Assembly (NCBI RefSeq): GCF_000281045.1
Contig: NW_008246072.1
Span: 927,256 to 966,246 of the forward strand
DNA: 38,991 bases
Origin: Saprolegnia diclina VS20
Lineage: Eukaryota; Oomycota; Saprolegniomycetes; Saprolegniales; Saprolegniaceae
Reading direction: 5' to 3'
Shown here: positions 19,458 to 28,329 of the stretch, piece by piece
Position numbering within the stretch: position 1 is the first letter of the stretch
Layout: each line of letters starts with the position of its first letter
Program-made: the position numbers and the translations under genes
Notes under the pieces: generated by a model
The model's input: only the letters and a program-made list of their open reading frames with translations
Databases searched by the model: none
What the model was told of the DNA's origin: nothing

Positions 19458-21519
19458 TTACGGGCGAAGGCGTTTCTACACATACAGACAGTTGTGAGGA
19501 GTCCAGTCGACAATGCACCGACGTACCGGGTCACGCGGGAACATGGACGCCTTGCGGACGTTCTCGAGGCCGAGGAAGAGCATGACGACACGCTCGAGGC
19601 CGACGCCGCCGCCAGCGTGTGGCAACGCGCCGTACTTGAACGCATCGACGTACGTCTGGAGGTCGGCCTCGGGCACGCCGAGCGAGTTCATGCGCTCGAC
19701 GAGGAGCGTCGGGTCGTGCACACGCTGGGCACCGCTCAAGATTTCCTGGCCGCGGATCATAAAATCGTACGAGTTGCTCCAGCGCTACATATGTCAAACT
19801 CAATCTCAATGTCAACAACCAGACTCGGCCTACCGAGTCGTTCGGGTCGGGCATCGTGTAGAACGGGCGCACGGCGAGCGGGAACTTGTCCAAAAAGTAA
19901 AAGTCCGTGTCGTACTTGGCCTTGACGAGGTCGCCGAGCGCCTTCTCGTTGGGCGTGCTACGTGGCAAGGTATCAATCTATCAGTATATCAAGTGAAAGA
20001 CAAAACTACCTCAGATCCTCGAGCGGGTCCTGGTCAATGCCGGCAGCGTTGAGCATCGCAACGGCTTCGTCAAACTTGAGGATCAGCGTCGGGTTCGAGT
20101 ACTTGAGCGGCTCGAACGGGTGCTGCTCGTTGATGATGGCGAGCTCACGCTTGAAGCGCGAGTTGAGGTTGTCAAAGACGTAGATGAAGAGCTCCGAGAA
20201 GACGTCCAAGCACTCCGAGTAGTGCTCCTTGATGGTCATCTCGAGATCCAACCCCGTGAATTCGCACAAGTGGCGGCGCGTGAACGAGTTCTCGGCGCGG
20301 AAGACAGGGCCAATCTCAAACACCTTTTCGAGGCCGGCGCACGCGCACGCCATCTGCTTGTGGAGCTGCGGCGACTGCGCGAGGACTGCGTGCTGGTCAA
20401 AGTACTTGAACGAGAAGCAGTTGGCACCGCCCTCGCTCGCACCGCCGAGGAGCTTGGGCGTGTGGATCTCCACAAAGCCCTTCGAGTAGAGGAACTCGCG
20501 GAAGAGCTGGCCGACACCCGACTGGATGCGCATGATGGCCTGGTTGGCCGGCGTGCGCAAGTCCAAGACGCTAACATGGTGTCGGATCAAGTCCGCAAAC
20601 ATCGAGAAAACACATACCGGTTGTCGAGGCGCGTGTCGAGGCCGACCTCGACGTAGTCGGAGCCCTCGGCGTTGAGGAGCGTGTCCGAGCGAGACGCATC
20701 TTCGATTTGCATCGGGAGCGACGTGAGCGCCTTGCTGATCGTAAACACCTTGGTGACTTCGAGCTCGACGTCCTTCTGCGTCGTCGAGTGGATCTCGACG
20801 GCCGCGACCTTGACCGTCACAAAGAGGTCGACGACCGACTCGCGCGGGATCTCATCGGCGTACTTGATCATGGCCTTGGGCACGTCCTTGCTCTACACCA
20901 AGCATGAGCACCCTACGCTACGACAGCAAAGCCGACGGACCTCGCTAAGGACACCCTGGATCGTAAACGCAGCCTGGCGAAGCACCAAGAACGCGATTTT
21001 CGGCTTGGCACGGACGTTCTGGAGGTAGCCGCGGACCCAGAAGGATTCGCCGGCCTTGGCCTTGTCAATGTCGCCGACACTACAGGTCGTTGTACGTCAG
21101 CATATGGACATGACAGAAAGGGGCAACGGACTCGACAAACTTCTTGGTCGGCGCCTCGCGCGACTGAATGAGCGGCGCGTCGCCAAACTTGGTCGGGTCG
21201 GCCGACGTGGCCTTGGCCGCAGCTTCCGCTTCCTACGCCCATCAATCCGTGAGATCATTGCGATGCAAAAAGCCGCGCCTACGGCCTGCTTCTGGCGCTC
21301 CAACAAGCGAAGCTCCTTTTTGGTGAGCTGCTTGGGCTTGGGCGCGGCCGCGGGGGCGCCGGGCGTCGTGCCATGGTCGTAGCCAGCAAGCGCCTTGAAC
21401 TGGCCCTTGAGGTTCAGCAAGGCAGCGACGTGCTCCTTGACGTCTTGCTTGGCGGCCTTGAGCTCGCGGATCTCGGCGGCCTTGGCGGCGATCGCAGCGT
21501 CCAACGCGGGGATGTCCAT
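19458..21519 (-). CDS. AspRS: Cytosolic aspartyl-tRNA synthetase with N-terminal WHEP-like domain
   Basis: Class II synthetase that charges tRNA-Asp. The spliced length is 570 aa. Exons: 21283-21519, 21132-21232, 20941-21079, 20618-20892, 20010-20570, 19834-19957, 19527-19784, 19458-19475. Residues about 5-50 form a WHEP-type helical hairpin ([20 protein letters not shown]...[13 protein letters not shown]), followed by a Lys-rich linker. Then come the OB-fold anticodon-binding domain (about 100-245) and the catalytic core: motif 2 FRAEN (Arg342, Glu344) and motif 3 GGGVGLERV (Arg544). The last exon is only 18 nt and restores the typical FPRDPKRL ending. The start at 21519 has an AAAATGG context; an ATG 36 nt upstream in frame is possible. 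The donor of intron 2 (at 21131) was chosen to fit phase and is the least certain junction. Confidence 0.95.
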
Positions 21520-21531
21520 TTTCGTGTGGCC

Positions 21532-21547
21532 AAAAATACAGACTGAC
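21532..21547 (-). promoter_or_regulatory. Possible Inr-FPR element of AspRS
   Basis: On the minus strand GTCAGTCTGTATTTTT is a partial match to the oomycete Inr-FPR consensus. It places the start about 27 nt before the ATG at 21519. Confidence 0.4.
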
Positions 21548-21580
21548 GCCTCCACTCATCAGGCGCCGCCGGATCCGTTT

Positions 21581-21628
21581 CGGCATATGCCGCAATTAAA
21601 TCTTGCGCAATATTAGTTTCGGCATGCC
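21581..21628. promoter_or_regulatory. Palindrome module near AspRS
   Basis: CGGCATATGCCG (21581-21592) is a perfect 12-bp palindrome. GGCATGCC (21621-21628) follows after an AT-rich spacer, 39 nt start to start. It lies about 60-110 nt upstream of the AspRS start. A matching module lies near the PPCS start. Probable paired factor-binding sites, by inference. Confidence 0.5.
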
Positions 21629-21972
21629 ACACACCACGGGCCTCGACGCCGACACCACAAGAACATGGCGAAGTCAAGCCACAAGGAAATGCATTTTCGC
21701 ATAAGCACGTGTACCTTGTTCGCTGCTTGTTCGATGCGCTCACTAAGTGGGTTGCACTGGGTTACGGTGCTGGGACGATGCACAACTTGTCTACGCACCA
21801 TAATGACCAGCATTGCGTGGCAGTGTCCACACGTGGCACCACGAGCGAGCATTAAACCACCGCAAGAGTCATCAACGGTACCTGCATCAGTCGATGGACG
21901 GCAACCTTCATTCACTCGTCCCGGAAACGCAGCAGGAAGAACGGCAGTGAAGGAGATGATGGCGGTCTGCCT

Positions 21973-22011
21973 TGGCATATGCCATTTTTAATCGCTAAAC
22001 TCGGCATGCCG
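21973..22011. promoter_or_regulatory. Palindrome module near PPCS
   Basis: TGGCATATGCCA (21973-21984) is a perfect 12-bp palindrome and CGGCATGCCG (22002-22011) a perfect 10-bp one. Their GGCAT starts are 29 nt apart, one helical turn less than in the module near AspRS, with a TTTAATC-type spacer as there. It lies about 87-125 nt upstream of the PPCS start codon. Confidence 0.5.
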
Positions 22012-22022
22012 CCTTTTTTGCC

Positions 22023-22032
22023 ACATTTCACA
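22023..22032 (+). promoter_or_regulatory. Possible initiator of PPCS
   Basis: ACATTTCACA matches nine of ten positions of the initiator half (TCATTYYNCA) of the oomycete consensus, but no FPR half follows. It is about 70 nt upstream of the ATG. Confidence 0.3.
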
Positions 22033-22097
22033 GGTTGCTGTTCGGATATACCTCGTGTATCCGGATCGACGTTGGCCACAGGAAAACTCGCACCACG

Positions 22098-23487
22098 ATG
22101 GACCCGGCGAAGCTCGAGGCCCAGCGCCAGCGCGCCGACGCGTACTTTAGCTCGACGCCGCCGCCATCGACGCTGCCCGAGATGGAGGCCGCGCTCGCCG
22201 ACTTTGTCGCGCACCAGCAGACCATCGGGCGCACGGTGGCGATCGTGACGTCGGGCGGCACGACGATTCCGCTGGAGAAGAACACGGTGCGCTTCATCGA
22301 CAACTTCTCGACGGGGTCGCGTGGCGCAGCCTCTGCCGAGTACGCTCTACAAAGGCCATGGCGGTACATGTGGCTCATGACGGCGTAGGTATCTCGTCAA
22401 GCTTGGGTACGCGGTCATCTTCCTGCACCGTCCGGGCTGCGTTATGCCGTTCGCCCGCCACTTTCAGGTGCGCCACCGTCCATGGTCCGTCTCAACGCGT
22501 CTTGTAGAAGGCCATGTCACACAACATGGACTTGAGCTTGCTCCAGCACATTGACGTGGCCAAAGGTACCGTCGCCATCATCCTCCATCTTCATCAGCAT
22601 ATGGGCAGATGGCAAGTCGATGGAGATTTCGAGCGACGACCGCGTCTCGCAGGCACGCTGCATTGACGCGCTCAAGAGCTACAAGCTAGCGATGCAGCAG
22701 ACGATGCTGTGCCCGGTCGCCTTTGTCTCGGTCGACGAGTACTTCTTCGCGCTTCGCGCCATTGCCGGTGCTGTCAAGCCGCTCGGCGAGCGCGCCATGT
22801 TCTACTTGGCGGCGGCCGTGAGTGACTTCTACATCCCGGCCTCCGAGATGGTCGAGCACAAGATTCAATCGACACCGTCCCACGCCAACGACGCGTTGAC
22901 GCTGACGCTGCAGCACGTACCCAAGCTCCTCGGGCTGCTCCGGTACGAGTGGGCGCCCGACGCCTTCTACGTCTCGTTCAAGGTACGTTGTTGGTACGAT
23001 CCTGCATGTAAGTATAAGAAAAACGACTAGCTGGAGACGGACGTGACGATCTTGCGTCAGAAGGCGCAGAGCTCGATCGCCAACTACGGCATGCACCTCG
23101 TACGCTCTCTACCTTGTCGCATGCGCATACGATAGGGTATTGCAATTGTAGGTGATCGCAAATGAGCTCAAGACGCGCTTCCACCAAGTGTGGCTCATCA
23201 CGCGCGATGGCGACAGCGTGCTCGAAAAGCCGGACGACGACCCGGACATTGAGCTCAGCCTGCTCAACGCCGTCGCCGACATGCACTTTGGCTTTCTCGC
23301 GCATCAACATGCGCAGCTTCCGCTGTCGCTGCCGCGTGCGACGGCCCTGCGCCTCCCCAAGCCGTGGGAAGCGCCGCTGCGCAGTGTGCAGGCGACACTG
23401 CAAGAGCACAAGGCCGAAATCGCCGGCGTCCTCCTCGGCGGCATGATCTCGGTCCTCATCAGCATGCTCCAGCGGCGAATGCTGTAG
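22098..23487 (+). CDS. PPCS: Phosphopantothenate-cysteine ligase
   Basis: Second step from phosphopantothenate towards coenzyme A: ligation of cysteine. The spliced length is 385 aa. Exons: 22098-22339, 22389-22467, 22508-22565, 22609-22982, 23031-23099, 23152-23487; the introns are 40-52 nt. Family motifs are [31 protein letters not shown] (joined across intron 1), [22 protein letters not shown] and YVSFKLETD (joined across intron 4), all in the order of eukaryotic PPCS. The C-terminus is unusual: after the catalytic fold a hydrophobic stretch ([16 protein letters not shown]) ends in QRRML, which looks like a tail anchor. It is divergent from AspRS with a shared palindrome-bearing promoter region. 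Confidence 0.93.
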
Positions 23488-24181
23488 AATGGCCCGGGCA
23501 CCGAGCTACAAAACACGTTTTGTTTAGATCACTCTAAGTCTTGTGTATGGGATTGATACGATCGTACCAGTGCATTCAACCGCCATGTCCTGGGGATAAC
23601 GTTGGCCAGCGGCAAACTCGGGTACCTCGTCGACGACCGTCGCTTCCGTCGGCGCACGCACGCTGGGCATACGAGAGCTATGTAGCTCAACGCCCACAGT
23701 AGGTTTGGTGTCAACGTATCAGTAGCTTGGCCCGTCATCCTACCACGTTTGGGTGCTGAGCGGCTTCAACGCGGCAGATTCGACGTAAGTTGCCAGTATT
23801 GCTATGACGGGTTACGAGCAAGGTTCACTAAAATGTTGGTGTAGAAGCCTTGGCTAATGACGAAAAGTCCTAACGCAATCGCAGCACCTTCGCCAAACGA
23901 TGATGATGGCTCGCGCCGAATCCCGTGCACTTCAACTTCGTCGTATCCGGACGCTATCCGAATGCCCCGGATTCGCCGGATACTGCGGGAACGGACACTT
24001 TATGACGAATTGGGCGCGGTTCGTCATCGACGCGCACAGACTGCCACGTTTTGAGCTCGATACCACGATCATGGCGCGACGAGCACCCAAGTAGCGCGAC
24101 GACGCTGACATGCCGACCCATCTACCAACCAGCGTATCCTGGTGGTGGTGCTAGACAGTCCATACTTGCATTTCCTTCCTC
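23488..24181. other. Intergenic region upstream of the full-length ABCG gene
   Basis: 694 bp between PPCS and the ABCG gene, both on the plus strand. A pyrimidine-rich initiator-like run (GCATTTCCTTCC) ends just before the ABCG ATG. No gene or repeat is supported. Confidence 0.45.
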
Positions 24182-27100
24182 ATGGCGACTTGTGGGCCAC
24201 GCACCGCGGACGCATTTCTGCAAGACGGCTCGGACGCCTTCCATGCGACATTGGCGGCGCAGCTCGAAGCGTCGCTCGGCAAGACACTGCCGCAGCTCGA
24301 GATTCGCTTCCAGGACCTTGCGATCGCCGCCGACGTCATCGTCGCGACCAAGGACGGCCACGAGCTCCCGACCTTGTTGAACGACGTCAAGAAGGGTGTG
24401 TTGGGTCTCTTTAGCGCCAAGCGCTCGATCCGCAAGGACATTCTGCACCCGATGACCGGCGTCTTCAAGCCGCGCACGACGACACTCGTGCTCGGTCAAC
24501 CTGGCTCGGGCAAGTCGTCGCTCATGAAGCTCCTCTCGGGTCGCTTCCCGATGCAAAAGAACATTTCGGTGGGTGGTCACGTCACGTACAACGGCGCGGC
24601 GTCCGAGGTCGTCGGCAACAAGCTGCCGCAGTTTGCGTCGTACGTGAGCCAGCGCGACTTCAACTACCCGACCTTGACCGTCAAGGAGACGCTGGCCTTT
24701 GCCCACGCGTGCAGCGGTGGCGCGGCCGTGCCTCCCCGCGTCCTCGACTCGCTCGTGCATGGCTCGCCGGAAGAGAACGCGCAGGCGAAAGCTGTGATCC
24801 AGTCCTTGTACCACGTCTACCCGGACATTATCACGCGCCAGATGGGTCTCAAGATCTGCGAAGACACGATCGTCGGCAATGGCATGCTCCGCGGTGTCTC
24901 GGGCGGTGAGCGCAAACGCGTCACAGTCGGTGAGATGGAGTTTGGCATGAAGCAGGTGTCGTTCATGGACGAGATCAGCACGGGTCTCGACTCGGCGGCG
25001 ACGTTCGACATTGTCAAGGCACAGAAAGGCATGGCCGCGTCGCTCAAGAAGACGATTGTGATTGCGCTGCTGCAGCCGTCGCCCGAAGTCTACAACCTCT
25101 TCGACGACGTCCTCCTCCTCAACGAAGGCCACGTCATGTACCACGGTCCACGCGCCTTGTGTTTGCAGTATTTCGAGTCGCTCGGCTTCAAGTGCCCGTT
25201 GCACCGCGACGTAGCCGACTTTCTCCTCGACCTCGGTACGCCCGAGCAAGACCAGTACCTCGTGTCCAACAGCGTGTACGCGCGCACGCCGCGCCTCCCG
25301 AGCGAGTACGCGGAGCTCTTCAAGAAGTCACCGGTCTACGCATCAATGGTGGCGCACCTGGCGACGCCGACGGACCCGGAGCTGGTCAACGACGCCACCT
25401 CCCACCTCGCGGCGCTGCCAGCGTATTACTTGACGTTTGGCGCCGGCACGTGGCAGCTCTTCCAGCGTCAAGCCAAGGTCTTTTTGCGGAACCGAGAATT
25501 TCTGTGGAGCCGCGCCATCATGATCGTCGTCATGAGTCTCTTGTACTCGTCCAACTACTACGACGTGGCGCCGGACGAGGTCGTGACGGTGCTCGGTGTC
25601 ATCTTTGTCGCCGTCCTCTTCCTCGCCCTCGGTCAGTTTCCGATGCTCCCCTCGGTCCTCGAAGCGCGCGACATCTTTTACAAGCAGGAGCGCGCCCAGT
25701 TCTTCACAACGTCGTCGTTTCTCGTAGCCCACGCGCTCACGCAGCTGCCGCTGTGCTTCCTGGAGACCCTCGTGTTTGGCTCGGTCATGTACTGGATCAC
25801 GGGCTTTGTCTCGGACGTGTGGGCGTTCCTTATCTACGTGCTACACCTGTTTCTGGTCAACGTTGCCTTCTCGACGTGGTTCTTCTTCATGGGCGTTGTC
25901 TCGCCCGACTTGAACGTCGCGCAGCCGCTCTCGATGATGACGATCTTGGTGTACGTCATTTTCGCGGGCTTCGTCATGGCGTCGTCCGACATGCCCGACT
26001 ACTTTATCTGGCTCTACTGGATCGACCCACTCAGCTGGTGCATCCGCGCTTTGGCCATCAATCAGTACTCGGCGTCCGAGTTCCAAGTCCCAGTCTACAA
26101 CCACATTGAGTACAAGCAGCTCAAAGGCGATACGTTTGGTAACGTCATGCTTCAGACTTTTGGCCTCAAGACCGACCGCGTCTGGATCTGGTATGGCGTC
26201 GTGTACCTGGTCTGCTGCTACTTTGTGTTCCTCGGTCTCTCGTACTTCGCGCTACGCTACATTCGATTTGATGCGATGCCTGCGACGGCTGTCGTCGACG
26301 CCACCGGCGACGATGCGTACGTTGAGGCGCCCAAGACGCCAGCCCACTCGGTTGCCATCGCCGTCTCGACACGAACAATTGCGCCCGTGACACTGGCCTT
26401 CCAAGACCTCTGGTACTCGGTGCCCAACCCGACCAAGGGTGAGCCCGACCTCCAGCTGCTCAAGGGCATCAACGGCTACGCTCTTCCCGGTACGATCACG
26501 GCGCTCATGGGTTCGTCCGGCGCGGGCAAGACCACCTTGATGGACGTCATTGCCGGTCGCAAGACGGGTGGCAAGATCGAAGGCAACATCCTCTTGAACG
26601 GGTACCCGGCCACGGACCTCGCGATTCGGCGGTCGACGGGCTACTGCGAGCAGATGGACATCCACAGCGAGAGCGCGACGTTCCGCGAGGCGTTCCAGTT
26701 CAGCGCGATGCTCCGCCAGTCGGACGACATCCCGACCGAAGAGAAGATGGCGTTTGCGGAAGAGTGCTTGGAGCTCCTTGACATGAAGGCCCTCGGCGAC
26801 AAGATCATTCGTGGCGCCTCGGTCGAGCAGATGAAGCGCCTGACGATCGGTGTCGAGCTCGCAGCGGCGCCGTCCGTGCTCTTCCTCGATGAACCGACGT
26901 CCGGTCTTGACGCTCGCTCGGCCAAGATCATCATGACGGGCATCCGCAAGATCGCGTCGACGGGCCGCACGGTCGTCTGCACGATCCACCAGCCGTCAAC
27001 CGAGGTGTTTGAGATGTTTGACTCGCTCCTCCTCCTCAAGCGCGGTGGCGAGACCGTCTTCTTTGGCGACCTCGGCGCGAAAGCGAGCCACTTGATCGAG

Positions 27101-28213
27101 TACTTTACGTCGATTCCCGACACGCCGGTGCTCTCGGACGACGCCAACCCCGCGACGTGGATGCTCGAAGTCATCGGCGCCGGCGTCGAGGCCAAGAACG
27201 CGCACCCGAAGGACTATGTCGAGATCTTCAACGCATCGGAGGAGCGCCGGTTGCTGGCCGAGGCGCTTGCGATCCACGCCAACGTCCATCCGTCGTTGCC
27301 CGAGCTCACGTTTGCCAACAAGCGCGCGGCGTCGTCCATGACGCAGTTTACGATGGTGACGCAGCGCTTCTTCCGCATGTACTGGCGCACGCCGTCGTAC
27401 AACAACACGCGCATCTTCATCTCGGTCTTCCTCGCCGTCCTCTTTGGTTTGGTCTACCGCGGCGTCGACTACACGACGTTCTCGGGCGCGACCGGCGGCG
27501 TCGGCATGATCTTCCTCACGTCCTTCTTCCTCAGCCTCATTTCCTTTGCAAGTGTAATTCCGCTTGCGGGCAAGGAGCGTGCGTCGTTCTACCGCGAGCG
27601 CGCGTCGCAGACGTACAACGCACTCTGGTACTTTGTCGCATCGACGCTCGCCGAGATCCCGTACGTGTTTCTTTCGACCTTTGCGTTTACGATCATCTAC
27701 TACCCGTTCGTCGGACTCAACGAGTCGGTGAGCGCGTGCGTCTACTACGGCTTCAACCTCTCGCTCATGGTCTTGATGAACGTCTACATGGGCCAGTTGA
27801 TGGCGTACGCGATGCCGTCGATCGAGGTCGCGACGCTTTCCGGAATCCTCTTCAACTCGATTTTTGTCTTGTTTGTGGGCTATACGCCACCGGCATCCCA
27901 GATCCCATCGGGCTATCACTGGCTGTACACGATCACGCCGCTGCGGTACTCGGTGTCGATCCTCACGGCGCAGACATTCTCCAAGTGCAATGACGGCAGC
28001 GGGCTCGGGTGCGAGGCCATGAAGAATGTGCCGCCGAGTGTTCTCGCGAGCGTTGGCGCGCCCAGCATCAGCGTCAAGGCGTACATTGAGCTGACGTACA
28101 AGATGTACTACGACGACGCACTCCGGGACATCCTCGTCGTACTTGGCTGCATTGTCCTCTTCCGCGTCCTAGCCCTCGTCTCGCTACGCTACGTCAACCA
28201 CACCAAGCGATAA
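24182..28213 (+). CDS. Full-size PDR-type ABCG transporter
   Basis: Complete intronless gene, 1343 aa, with the (NBD-TMD)2 layout of pleiotropic-drug-resistance exporters. NBD1 has Walker A GQPGSGKSS (Lys111), signature VSGGERKRV (240-247) and Walker B FMDEIS (Asp263). TMD1 covers about 420-670. NBD2 has Walker A GSSGAGKTT (Lys783), the degenerate signature GASVEQMKR (about 878-886) and Walker B LFLDEPTSGLD (Asp903). TMD2 covers about 1050-1335. NBD1 keeps the Walker A lysine, unlike fungal Pdr5-type proteins, where it is cysteine. The protein lacks the long N-terminal extension of plant and fungal PDRs. A truncated tandem copy follows after 116 bp. It probably exports xenobiotics, lipids or toxic metabolites; the substrate is unknown. 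Confidence 0.97.
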   Translation: MATCGPRTADAFLQDGSDAFHATLAAQLEASLGKTLPQLEIRFQDLAIAADVIVATKDGHELPTLLNDVKKGVLGLFSAKRSIRKDILHPMTGVFKPRTTTLVLGQPGSGKSSLMKLLSGRFPMQKNISVGGHVTYNGAASEVVGNKLPQFASYVSQRDFNYPTLTVKETLAFAHACSGGAAVPPRVLDSLVHGSPEENAQAKAVIQSLYHVYPDIITRQMGLKICEDTIVGNGMLRGVSGGERKRVTVGEMEFGMKQVSFMDEISTGLDSAATFDIVKAQKGMAASLKKTIVIALLQPSPEVYNLFDDVLLLNEGHVMYHGPRALCLQYFESLGFKCPLHRDVADFLLDLGTPEQDQYLVSNSVYARTPRLPSEYAELFKKSPVYASMVAHLATPTDPELVNDATSHLAALPAYYLTFGAGTWQLFQRQAKVFLRNREFLWSRAIMIVVMSLLYSSNYYDVAPDEVVTVLGVIFVAVLFLALGQFPMLPSVLEARDIFYKQERAQFFTTSSFLVAHALTQLPLCFLETLVFGSVMYWITGFVSDVWAFLIYVLHLFLVNVAFSTWFFFMGVVSPDLNVAQPLSMMTILVYVIFAGFVMASSDMPDYFIWLYWIDPLSWCIRALAINQYSASEFQVPVYNHIEYKQLKGDTFGNVMLQTFGLKTDRVWIWYGVVYLVCCYFVFLGLSYFALRYIRFDAMPATAVVDATGDDAYVEAPKTPAHSVAIAVSTRTIAPVTLAFQDLWYSVPNPTKGEPDLQLLKGINGYALPGTITALMGSSGAGKTTLMDVIAGRKTGGKIEGNILLNGYPATDLAIRRSTGYCEQMDIHSESATFREAFQFSAMLRQSDDIPTEEKMAFAEECLELLDMKALGDKIIRGASVEQMKRLTIGVELAAAPSVLFLDEPTSGLDARSAKIIMTGIRKIASTGRTVVCTIHQPSTEVFEMFDSLLLLKRGGETVFFGDLGAKASHLIEYFTSIPDTPVLSDDANPATWMLEVIGAGVEAKNAHPKDYVEIFNASEERRLLAEALAIHANVHPSLPELTFANKRAASSMTQFTMVTQRFFRMYWRTPSYNNTRIFISVFLAVLFGLVYRGVDYTTFSGATGGVGMIFLTSFFLSLISFASVIPLAGKERASFYRERASQTYNALWYFVASTLAEIPYVFLSTFAFTIIYYPFVGLNESVSACVYYGFNLSLMVLMNVYMGQLMAYAMPSIEVATLSGILFNSIFVLFVGYTPPASQIPSGYHWLYTITPLRYSVSILTAQTFSKCNDGSGLGCEAMKNVPPSVLASVGAPSISVKAYIELTYKMYYDDALRDILVVLGCIVLFRVLALVSLRYVNHTKR

Positions 28214-28329
28214 AGTGTACGACACGAAAAGCGTAGGTATGACGCATGACGTTGAGTGTGATACAACAACATATATTTTGATCTGAAATAATGCATCGAT
28301 GCTAAGTTCGTAGCCATCTCGTTTTCATC

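Larger units (their letters stand above)
21520..22097. other. Divergent promoter region, AspRS / PPCS
   Basis: 578 bp between two divergent housekeeping genes. It holds two modules, each with a GGCATATGCC palindrome and a GGCATGCC palindrome (21581-21628 and 21973-22011), one near each gene, plus Inr-like sequences at 21532-21547 (-) and 22023-22032 (+). No coding region is supported. Confidence 0.5.
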
